A stretch of DNA of 13,791 bases, taken from NCBI GenBank assembly GCA_030697445.1, contig JAUYPY010000038.1:1-13791 (forward strand), in the 5' to 3' direction. This DNA comes from a bacterium. GTDB lineage: Bacteria > Patescibacteriota > Minisyncoccia > Phycocordibacterales > UBA10002. Below, in pieces: positions 7,204 through 13,524 of this stretch. Below the pieces are notes generated by a model that did not search any database, was not told the origin of the DNA, and saw only the letters and a program-made list of their open reading frames with translations. Position numbers and translations under genes: made by a program. Each line of letters starts with the position of its first letter. Within the stretch, counting starts at the first letter, position 1.

Positions 7204-7896
7204 ATGACAAACAACTCAAACGGGAACGAGCATCGCTCCACCACTCTTACCAGAGAAGAAGCAAGTCAGATTGTGAGTGCGCGCATTGAACGCATCAACG
7301 CGGAATTCAAAGCTGCGTTTGAACTCATTAAAAATTACCCGCGTTCTGTTTCCATATTCGGCTCCGCGCGCGTGGAAGAAGGGAGTGTGCATTACGAACG
7401 AGCGCGCTCGCTTGCAGCGCGTATTGTAAAAGATCTCGGATACGCGATCATTACTGGCGGTGGTGGAGGTATTATGGAAGCAGCCAACCGCGGCGCACGC
7501 GATGCAGGCGGGCAATCGGTAGGATTGAATATTCGACTTCCTAAAGAACAGCAAAAAAATGCCTACACAACCGACAGTATGGAGTTTACATATTTTTTCG
7601 TACGCAAAGTTGCACTTTCGTTTGCGGCAGAAGCGTATATATTTTTACCTGGCGGATTCGGTACTTTAGATGAGTTCTTTGAAATACTTACACTCATACA
7701 AACACATAAAATCCGACGAATACCGATCATACTCGTAGGCCGCGACTACTGGGAAGAACTGCACGATTTTATGTTTCGCAATGCATATCGCACCGAGCAC
7801 GCAATCAGCAAAGAAGATATGGAGCTCTATACCATCACTGATGACGACAACGAAATCATTGAAATAATCAGAAAAGTACCTGTAAAGCAAAGTTGA
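7204..7896 (+). CDS. LOG-family (TIGR00730-type) nucleotide phosphoribohydrolase
   Basis: The protein is 230 aa with a Rossmann-like fold of the LOG / former lysine-decarboxylase family. Family motifs are SIFGSARV near residue 50, YAIITGGGGGIMEAANRGA, and the signature PGGFGTLDEFFE that holds the catalytic Glu and binding loop. Characterised members cleave the base from nucleoside monophosphates, such as cytokinin riboside 5'-monophosphate; the substrate here is unknown. The open frame extends far upstream, antisense to tgt, but the ATG at 7204 fits the family length and lies downstream of a strong promoter. It is the only plus-strand gene and ends 3 nt from the stop of the convergent gene at 7900. 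No Shine-Dalgarno is visible. The family assignment is firm; the biological role is not. Confidence 0.92.
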   Translation: MTNNSNGNEHRSTTLTREEASQIVSARIERINAEFKAAFELIKNYPRSVSIFGSARVEEGSVHYERARSLAARIVKDLGYAIITGGGGGIMEAANRGARDAGGQSVGLNIRLPKEQQKNAYTTDSMEFTYFFVRKVALSFAAEAYIFLPGGFGTLDEFFEILTLIQTHKIRRIPIILVGRDYWEELHDFMFRNAYRTEHAISKEDMELYTITDDDNEIIEIIRKVPVKQS

Positions 7897-7899
7897 TGT

Positions 7900-8802
7900 T
7901 TAAAATTCCAGCGTCCTAAGCACTTCTGCATCAACGACAGACCACTCTGCCTCCCGTATCGCGCCATAAAAACGGACCGTATCGCCTACGACAAATCTCT
8001 GAAGAGTTGTTTTGTTTTTGTTTTTTCGTAGCACGAGCATCTTTTCCTGTAAATACACTGTATATTCTTTGCTTCCAACTACGACTGCAGCAACCGTCGG
8101 TAGCGTAACACCGTCAAGTCGAGTGAGTTTTCCTTCAAAATTGCGCGCTGTAAATTTCTGTTTGTCTTGAAATATCTTAACGGAATCGGCAGAAAGTGAG
8201 CGGTCCAAGTGGTTGTACACTCCCGTTGTTTCAAGCACGCGATCGCCTAAAGCTATCGCAGAAGATGCAATTAGTACCACTCCTCGAACCACAGTTGATG
8301 TTGCTTTTGGCTTTACAAAAACAGTACTTCCGTCTCCAATCTGCAAAATAAACGCGCCGCTGTTGTCAGGCGCAGACGCGACGGTGCCTGCGAACGAAGA
8401 ACCCTCAGTTGATACGGACCAATCTTTTATTGACTTAGCGTCTATACCGAGCGAATCGGAACTGCCGTTAAATGTTCCTTCGACGCTTATAAAATCTCCC
8501 ATTGAAAGCTGTGAAAAGACAAGCGGGTTTCCGAATCGATGTTTGAATGAGGTCTTCTCATTCGTACGGATAATCCAACGAACAGGAAGCGCACCCCAAT
8601 ATTGCGATGCAAAAATTGTCGTACCGGTGACTTGTGTAATGCGAGCGCCCTCTACAACTGTATCCCCATTTTCTTCAATGGAAAGCGCGAGCGGCGCCCC
8701 GACTGTTTTTGGCGACGGAATTACTGGTGCAAGCGCAAACACGCTGTACACAAAAGAAAAAATCGCCACGACACTAATCACAAAAAAACCAATCTTTCTC
8801 AT
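7900..8802 (-). CDS. Secreted protein with three DUF5666-like beta-barrel repeats
   Basis: The protein is 300 aa. It starts with a signal peptide: RK at 2-3, a hydrophobic stretch at 4-22, and a possible cleavage after SVFA at residue 23. The rest divides into three related units of about 75-80 residues (about 52-130, 134-215 and 219-300). Each has a G-x-(I/V/L) start, a middle segment with basic or Thr-rich strands, a conserved (M/L/V)GD turn (MGDFISVEG, LGDRVLETTG, VGDTVRFYG), and a closing strand such as DAKSIKDW, SADSVKIF or DAEVLRTL. This is the pattern of DUF5666 OB-like domains, common in exported proteins of unknown function. No catalytic motif is visible. It stands alone behind a terminator and may be read from a promoter that overlaps its start. 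The function is unknown. Confidence 0.85.
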   Translation of the reverse strand: MRKIGFFVISVVAIFSFVYSVFALAPVIPSPKTVGAPLALSIEENGDTVVEGARITQVTGTTIFASQYWGALPVRWIIRTNEKTSFKHRFGNPLVFSQLSMGDFISVEGTFNGSSDSLGIDAKSIKDWSVSTEGSSFAGTVASAPDNSGAFILQIGDGSTVFVKPKATSTVVRGVVLIASSAIALGDRVLETTGVYNHLDRSLSADSVKIFQDKQKFTARNFEGKLTRLDGVTLPTVAAVVVGSKEYTVYLQEKMLVLRKNKNKTTLQRFVVGDTVRFYGAIREAEWSVVDAEVLRTLEF

Positions 8803-8808
8803 ACAAGA

Positions 8809-8817
8809 TGTATAGCA
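8809..8817 (-). promoter_or_regulatory. Possible extended -10 for the DUF5666-like gene
   Basis: On the minus strand the site reads TGCTATACA, an extended -10 ending 6 nt before the ATG at 8802. That would make the ATG itself the transcript start. No convincing -35 is present. Confidence 0.4.
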
Positions 8818-8820
8818 TAA

Positions 8821-8858
8821 ATTTTAAAAAATAGAAACCCCCGCGTTGGCGGGGGTTT
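8821..8858 (-). terminator. Intrinsic terminator after the 138-aa protein gene
   Basis: A perfect 10-bp stem (AAACCCCCGC at 8858-8849 and its complement at 8844-8835, minus strand) with a 4-nt loop is followed on the minus strand by CTATTTTTTAAAAT. The stem begins 6 nt after the stop codon at 8865. There is no T-run on the plus strand, so it acts in one direction. Confidence 0.88.
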
Positions 8859-8864
8859 GGCTGT

Positions 8865-9281
8865 TTATGCCTGTTTTGTTTTCAAAAACTCTTCGGTTTT
8901 TTGACGCAACTCCGCCATAAACTCCGAGAATTCTTGCTGTTCCGCGACAGTAATATGAGGGTGGTGTTTTGGATCGTCTCCATTATGTCGCAGAATCGAT
9001 AGTTCGTTGTCCACGACCGTGAATGCAAACCCGCTCATTTCATTCGGAATAAACTCGATTTCTTCGATCGAACATTTTCCGAATTTCCCCCTCATTTTAC
9101 TATACGACATCGTTCCCGAATTGCTTTCTACGACGATACGCACGCTTCCATCATTAGACAGTGTAGAGAGCACGGTCTCCTGCATCTTCCCTTGTAGAAA
9201 CCGCGTCAGGTCTTTGACCAACGGCTCGGGTTTGAAAAATGTGAAGTGCTCATGCAACCACACCGCAACGCGACTATTCAT
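8865..9281 (-). CDS. Unrecognised 138-aa cytoplasmic protein with an HHPH motif
   Basis: I do not recognise this family. The protein is small and soluble, with no signal peptide or membrane segment. The N-terminus is aromatic and mildly basic (VAVWLHEHFTFFKPEP). The middle has alternating strands (VRIVVESNSGTMSYSKMRGK, then CSIEEIEFIPNEMSGFAFTVVDNELSIL). Next comes a polar, histidine-rich turn (GDDPKHHPHITV) that could bind a metal, and finally a charged amphipathic helix. The start at 9281 is chosen because AAGGAAAGG lies 5-13 nt upstream; an in-frame start at 9320 lacks such a site. It lies between tRNA-Gln and a strong terminator, so it may be the last unit of a dnaX-tRNA transcript. Nothing in the sequence points to a function. 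Confidence 0.75.
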   Translation of the reverse strand: MNSRVAVWLHEHFTFFKPEPLVKDLTRFLQGKMQETVLSTLSNDGSVRIVVESNSGTMSYSKMRGKFGKCSIEEIEFIPNEMSGFAFTVVDNELSILRHNGDDPKHHPHITVAEQQEFSEFMAELRQKTEEFLKTKQA

Positions 9282-9285
9282 TTTT

Positions 9286-9295
9286 TCCTTTCCTT
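9286..9295 (-). promoter_or_regulatory. Shine-Dalgarno site fixing the start of the 138-aa protein
   Basis: The minus strand reads AAGGAAAGGA, offering two AGGA-type sites 4 and 9 nt before the ATG at 9281. It is the clearest ribosome-binding site in the window; most other genes here lack one. Confidence 0.7.
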
Positions 9296-9354
9296 TACCA
9301 ACGAACAAACTGTTTTCCACCCACCATACTACGCCTGTTTTGCCAAAAAATCAA

Positions 9355-9425
9355 CTGGGGGACTTGGAATCGAACCAAGATACTGGGCTTCAAAGGCCCA
9401 TGTCCTACCGTTAGACGATCCCCCA
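9355..9425 (-). tRNA. tRNA-Gln (anticodon UUG)
   Basis: A 71-nt cloverleaf can be drawn by hand. The acceptor stem is TGGGGGA with TCCCCCA, including the U1-A72 pair, and the discriminator is G73; both are typical of bacterial tRNA-Gln. The D-arm is GTCT/GGAC. The anticodon stem TGGGC/GCCCA has loop CTTTGAA, giving anticodon TTG. The T-arm CTTGG/CCAAG has loop TTCGATT. CCA is not encoded, so it must be added after transcription. It lies 14 nt after the dnaX stop. Confidence 0.95.
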
Positions 9426-9433
9426 ATACACCT

Positions 9434-9461
9434 AAAATATCATTTATTTTGAGTATCGCAA
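9434..9461 (-). promoter_or_regulatory. Possible promoter for tRNA-Gln
   Basis: On the minus strand there is TTGCGA (9461-9456), a 16-nt spacer and TATTTT (9439-9434), overlapping the dnaX stop. The -10 would end 8 nt before the tRNA 5' end. Co-transcription with dnaX is the alternative. Confidence 0.35.
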
Positions 9462-10492
9462 AGTTTGATAACCGCCAACTCGAGCGGTAGATGCGGAAGG
9501 TGCGAGCGGCCGATAAGGTCGTAGTATTCCAAAAAAACGAGTAGGGTGTGCGAGGTAATCCCGCTTGCCGGAATCTTTTTCAGAAACGCGAAATCGGCTT
9601 CGGAGAGCTCACGCGCAATTTCTTTTTCCATTTCCGGCGCGACGCGAAGTAAAAGCGCGAAGCGCATTTTTTGCAATATAAGCTTCGCGAACACTTTCAT
9701 GTCGCCGTGCGCCTCCGTCGCTTCTGCAATCGCCGCGAGTCCTTTCTCTACATTGTGTTCCACAAGTGCCAAAAGCACGCGGTTCGCAAGCTCACCCTTC
9801 GGCGCCCCAGTGACGCGAAGCACCTCTTCTTCTGAAATCTTCTTGTCGGCAGAAATGGAAATCACTTTCTGCAAAATACCGTACGCATCGCGAAATGAGC
9901 CGTCTCCCAAAAGCGCGATAAGCTCCGCAGAAGCGCGGCTCATTTCGTACCCTTCTTTTTTCGCCGCGCGCGCGATAATGTCGGCAAGCGTTTTCTGGCT
10001 CGGCTTGCGGAACGAGTGTAGTTCACATCGGGAAATAATTGTTTCCGGCACTTTATCAAGCTCAGTCGTGGCTAAAATAAAAACAACATGCGCGGGCGGT
10101 TCTTCCAAGGTTTTAAGAAGCGCGTTGAACGCTTCTTTGGTGAGCATGTGCACCTCGTCAAGAATGTAGACCTTGTAGGGCGATTCAAACGGGAGCGAGA
10201 GCACCGCTTCGCGCAATTCACGCGCGTCTTCAATCTTGCGGCTAGACGCCGCATCTATTTCCTGTAGGTCAATATCGGCAGTTTTAAGAGCGTGTGCGAG
10301 AATTCTAGCTACTGATGTTTTCCCCGTCCCGCGTGCGCCGGCAAAGAGGTACGCATGTGACACACGCCCTAGCGCAAGCGCGCCCGTGAGCGCCTCTACC
10401 ACATGCTCTTGCCCCACCACCTCACCCCACTCCTGCGGTCGGTATTTCCGATACAGCGCGGAAAATGTCTCTTGTTTTTCTTTTGACTTCAT
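9440..10492 (-). CDS. dnaX: DNA polymerase III gamma/tau-type clamp-loader ATPase, short, lacking the zinc module
   Basis: DnaX is the ATPase core of the clamp loader that places the sliding clamp on primed DNA. Visible parts are SALYRKYRPQ, Walker A GARGTGKT (52-59), Walker B LDEVHML (111-117), sensor-1 region LATTE and the arginine-finger region IISRCE. In ordinary DnaX a zinc-binding module with four Cys lies between Walker A and EIDAAS. Here the sequence runs LKTADIDLQEIDAASS with no Cys, so the module is deleted. The protein is 350 aa and ends soon after the collar domain, resembling gamma rather than tau. The ATG at 10492 is preferred over a TTG at 10510. A possible extended -10 (TGTTATTCT, 10507-10499) ends 6 nt before it. 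The preceding Clp-like gene stops 35 nt upstream. Confidence 0.93.
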   Translation of the reverse strand: MKSKEKQETFSALYRKYRPQEWGEVVGQEHVVEALTGALALGRVSHAYLFAGARGTGKTSVARILAHALKTADIDLQEIDAASSRKIEDARELREAVLSLPFESPYKVYILDEVHMLTKEAFNALLKTLEEPPAHVVFILATTELDKVPETIISRCELHSFRKPSQKTLADIIARAAKKEGYEMSRASAELIALLGDGSFRDAYGILQKVISISADKKISEEEVLRVTGAPKGELANRVLLALVEHNVEKGLAAIAEATEAHGDMKVFAKLILQKMRFALLLRVAPEMEKEIARELSEADFAFLKKIPASGITSHTLLVFLEYYDLIGRSHLPHLPLELAVIKLCDTQNK

Positions 10493-10527
10493 ACCGAAAG
10501 AATAACACAAAATAGCGGGGCTATAAC

Positions 10528-13011
10528 TTAACGCAACTCTTCTGGCGAAAGTTCTACGCGCGAGCCGGGGCGGATTTCACCGCGCAAAATTTTGTCGGCA
10601 ATCGCGCGCTCAACCGTGTCGGTAACCGCGCGCTGCATAGCGCGCGCGCCGAATTGCGGGTCGCTCCCCGCTTCCGCCACAAAGTCAGTGAGCCGCTCTG
10701 TCGGCACAAAAATAATCCCGCGCTCGCTGAGACGCTTTACCAATTTTTGGAGCATCAATTTCGCCACTGTGCGCAAGTTTTTCCCCGTAAGCGGCTGAAA
10801 GAGCACGACGCCGTCAAAACGATTGAGGAGTTCTGGTGTAAACGTACCGCGCTCCACGAGCGCGTCTATAATCCGCTTCTTTTCATCCTGTAAATCATTC
10901 CCATGCCGTACTGCGTTCCAGATAAGGTCGCTTCCCGCGTTTGAAGTCGCGATAATCAAAAGGTTGCGGCAATTTACGCGCTTGCCCGCCGCATCCGTAA
11001 AAAACCCTTCATCAAACACCTGCAAAAACAAGTGCCGAATTTCCACGGTCGTTTTCTCAAACTCGTCCAACAACAAAACGCCATATGGCTTTTCACGCAG
11101 AAGCGATGCGAGTGTGCCTGTCTTCCCTGCCGCAAACGAACCGATAAGCCGCTCCATCGCATCCGCCGTCCGGTATTCCGACAAATCAAGCCGATGCGTT
11201 GCATCTTCGCTTCCAAAAAAAGAGGACGCGAGTGCTTTCGCGGTTTCCGTCTTGCCCACACCAGTCGGACCTAAAAACAAAAATGAGCCGAACGGGCGGT
11301 TGGGGTTTGCAATACCGCTTCGGGCGCGCCGCAAGGCACCTGCAACCGCCGCAAGCGCATCGTCTTGCCCCACCACACGCGCGCGAAGCGCGCTTTCAAG
11401 CGAAAGGAGTGTCGCGCGCTCGGATTCTTTCAGTGCTCCGACAGGCACACCAGTCCGCTTTTCCACGACCGACAAAATATCCGAAGGGAGTACCGCAATC
11501 CGTTTCGCTTTTTTCACGGCGCTTGCGGCTTCATACAGCACATCCGTTGCTTTATCCAAAAGCGACTCGCCCATAAAATAGCGTGCACTTGCGGAAACCG
11601 CCGCTTCAACCGCCGGAAAGGTGAAGAATAACTTGCTCTCCATTTCAATCCGTGTGGCTTCATCTTCAAGGTATGGCAGAATGGCGCGTGCGTCTGGAGC
11701 CGGCACCAAAATCCGCTCAAAACGCTTCATGAGTTCCGCGTCCGGTTCAATCGTGCGGTGGAAGGCGCTGGTCTCCGCAAGCGCAATAAGTTGAATCCGC
11801 GGTGACGCGAGAAACTCGTCCAACAAGCGACCAGCATCGCCCCCGAGAGACGCGGCGCTTTCAAGAAACGCCGGAAAATCCGGAAGCACTACAATCAAAT
11901 TCCCCGCCGATTCAATTTCCTTGAACAAGCGTAGGAGTTCTCCTTCAAACGCGATTTTTGTTTTGGTCTCTGCAATAAAAGAATCGGTATCAAAAAGTAC
12001 AATTCGTTTGTGTTCTAGTTGCGGAAGCACGGAGCCCTCCCGAATCCGCGCAGAAACAAATGAAATTGCGGCTTCGCGCGGAGAGCCCGCGTCACCCACC
12101 AAAAGCGCGTTCGTTTCGCGCGCGCGGGAGAGCACCGCTTCCACCTGCTCGCCGGCGCCTGCCGCGAGAAGCGCTTCGGCGGAAGAGACGCGCGCAAACG
12201 CAGGGACTTGCGCAATGTCTTTGCCGTAGCGCGAGAGCCGCCACGCCTTGCCGTACGCCCAATCTTTGCCGAGACCCTGCACGCGCCCCAGTCGCTCGCG
12301 GCCAAATGCACGCGCGACGCGGCGTATATTGAGGAGACCGCGCTCTACCCACGCCGCGGCTCCGGCGACGGCACCGACAGACGCGCTTTGCTCCGCAATA
12401 AAGAGCGCGGCATCCGTGTCAGCAGAAAAAACCGCCGTCACAATGTCGGGAAGAGAAACCGGCGCATCGTTTCGTGTTGAAATGGCAAGCGCATCCGATG
12501 CAACTGCACGCCGTGGTTTTTGTACAAATTCTTGCACCGCCGCATTGGAAACGCCGAGCCGTAAGAAAATTTGCTTACCAAGAAAACTTTCGGAAAAACT
12601 CTTGAACACATCCGCACCGGTAATCTCCGACGCCAAAACGGCGGCATCAAAAGAAATAGGCGGAGCATCTTTCCAAAACGGCTCGCGTAGGAGAAACGGA
12701 AGCGCACGACACGCAAACGAGTAATAGCAAGCATTGATTGCAAAAAACGCTAAGTAGAGCGCGAGCGCAAGGTAGAAAAGACCAGGCGCGTACGCGAGAA
12801 GCGCAAGTAAACCTCCGGAAACAGAAATGCGCGCGGAAAATGACGGACTTGCGGCAAAAATTGAAAAAAGGAGCGCACCGCACAAAAAGATAACAACTAG
12901 AAAACCAAGTGTGCGTGCAAACCGCAGGCGCTTCTGGAGCGGCAAGAAACGCTCAATGGCAATACCCAGTTGGTACGGCTTCGCGACTTGTTGTAATTCT
13001 TGAGAAGTCAT
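10528..13011 (-). CDS. Membrane-anchored Clp/Hsp100-like two-AAA ATPase with degenerate first module
   Basis: This 827-aa ClpB/ClpC-like protein would unfold substrates by threading. Hydrophobic segments at about 35-54 and 64-95 suggest membrane anchoring. Residues about 115-165 may be a diverged Clp_N domain. The first AAA module (about 280-470) keeps family architecture, but the Walker A position reads GDAGSPRE (306-313) and the Walker B position VVLPDF (374-379), so neither ATP binding nor hydrolysis is expected there. The second module is intact: GPTGVGKT (581-588), LLLDEF with D649/E650, IATSNAG, NRFD with R731, and GARAMQRA. No (I/L/V)GF ClpP-docking loop is seen. The start at 13011 overlaps the preceding membrane gene as ATGA; the longer Arg-rich frame upstream is a shadow of that gene. 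Family firm; role as unfoldase versus ClpP partner unresolved. Confidence 0.9.
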   Translation of the reverse strand: MTSQELQQVAKPYQLGIAIERFLPLQKRLRFARTLGFLVVIFLCGALLFSIFAASPSFSARISVSGGLLALLAYAPGLFYLALALYLAFFAINACYYSFACRALPFLLREPFWKDAPPISFDAAVLASEITGADVFKSFSESFLGKQIFLRLGVSNAAVQEFVQKPRRAVASDALAISTRNDAPVSLPDIVTAVFSADTDAALFIAEQSASVGAVAGAAAWVERGLLNIRRVARAFGRERLGRVQGLGKDWAYGKAWRLSRYGKDIAQVPAFARVSSAEALLAAGAGEQVEAVLSRARETNALLVGDAGSPREAAISFVSARIREGSVLPQLEHKRIVLFDTDSFIAETKTKIAFEGELLRLFKEIESAGNLIVVLPDFPAFLESAASLGGDAGRLLDEFLASPRIQLIALAETSAFHRTIEPDAELMKRFERILVPAPDARAILPYLEDEATRIEMESKLFFTFPAVEAAVSASARYFMGESLLDKATDVLYEAASAVKKAKRIAVLPSDILSVVEKRTGVPVGALKESERATLLSLESALRARVVGQDDALAAVAGALRRARSGIANPNRPFGSFLFLGPTGVGKTETAKALASSFFGSEDATHRLDLSEYRTADAMERLIGSFAAGKTGTLASLLREKPYGVLLLDEFEKTTVEIRHLFLQVFDEGFFTDAAGKRVNCRNLLIIATSNAGSDLIWNAVRHGNDLQDEKKRIIDALVERGTFTPELLNRFDGVVLFQPLTGKNLRTVAKLMLQKLVKRLSERGIIFVPTERLTDFVAEAGSDPQFGARAMQRAVTDTVERAIADKILRGEIRPGSRVELSPEELR

Positions 13012-13382
13012 ATTGCAAAAAGTGACCGAACACCGATAACGATTAAAAACACAATCACAAACGGCAACGTAAACCACAAGAAGAACGCGGTGAGCGCGGC
13101 GAAAAATGCGGCGATAAAGGCGAACAAGGCGACTGCGAACAGCGCGAGCCGCGCAACGACGCCGATCCCACGCATTGCGATACCTACGATCGCGCGCCCG
13201 ACGAGTGACCCTTGCGCTTCGCCGAGCCGTTTCCACGGCACGAAAAACGAGCGTGCGAGAAGTTCTATGGAAAAGAAGTTCCAAAGAAACCAGAAAAAAT
13301 TAGAAACCGCGCGCGCTAAATCAACAAGCGCCGTGCTGTAATGCCACAAAACATACTGCGGGAGAAATGTAAGAAGGTTCAT
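13008..13382 (-). CDS. Small multi-pass membrane protein coupled to the Clp-like ATPase
   Basis: The protein is 124 aa and strongly hydrophobic and aromatic. The N-terminal part (LPQYVLWHYSTALVDLARA) is amphipathic, followed by FFWFLWNFFSIELLARSFF (about 29-47) and the short basic motif VPWKRLGEAQ. The C-terminal half has at least two membrane segments (about 66-98 and 100-120). No enzymatic motif is present. Its TGA overlaps the ATG of the Clp-like gene, implying translational coupling and probably a shared complex. From general knowledge, such a small protein next to a membrane Clp-like ATPase recurs in Parcubacteria-type genomes, but its function is not established. The ATG at 13382 is preferred over a GTG at 13418, which would add a Cys/Arg-rich leader. 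No Shine-Dalgarno is visible. Confidence 0.8.
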   Translation of the reverse strand: MNLLTFLPQYVLWHYSTALVDLARAVSNFFWFLWNFFSIELLARSFFVPWKRLGEAQGSLVGRAIVGIAMRGIGVVARLALFAVALFAFIAAFFAALTAFFLWFTLPFVIVFLIVIGVRSLFAI

Positions 13383-13410
13383 AAGACGCGAACAGAAACA
13401 ACGCACGGAG

Positions 13411-13496
13411 CGAAACACATTTTCAAAATGTCTGGAGCGAGTGGTCGCATTGCGGCGACCCGAGCGTTACCGAGGACTTTTGTAAAATGTGTTTCG
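13411..13496 (-). repeat. 86-nt foldback element in the leader of the membrane-protein/Clp operon
   Basis: Perfect 13-nt outer arms (CGAAACACATTTT at 13411-13423 and its complement at 13484-13496) enclose a second stem on the minus strand (CAAAAGTC with GAC-A-TTTTG, one bulge) and an apical GGTCGC/GCGACC hairpin (13443-13448 and 13455-13460). Neither end has a terminator T-run. It lies between a TATAAT-type promoter and the ATG at 13382, so it would be transcribed as a structured 5' leader; it may also be a dispersed palindromic repeat. Confidence 0.75.
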
Positions 13497-13511
13497 TGAA
13501 GTGCTGTCAAA

Positions 13512-13520
13512 ATTATACCA
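13512..13520 (-). promoter_or_regulatory. Extended -10 promoter for the membrane-protein/Clp operon
   Basis: The minus strand reads TGGTATAAT, a full extended -10 motif just after the stop of the upstream gene at 13525. No clear -35 is present. The transcript would begin near 13505 and carry a leader of about 120 nt that includes the 13411-13496 foldback. Confidence 0.55.
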
Positions 13521-13524
13521 CGCA

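Noticed and set aside
10493..10510. TTG start of DnaX giving six extra residues
   Set aside because: The ATG at 10492 is immediately downstream, and the extra residues have no family counterpart and overlap a possible -10 box.
13012..13284. Arg-rich 91-residue extension of the Clp-like protein
   Set aside because: It is an out-of-frame reading of the small membrane protein gene. The ATGA overlap at 13008-13011 and the hydrophobic N-terminus after 13011 support the shorter start.
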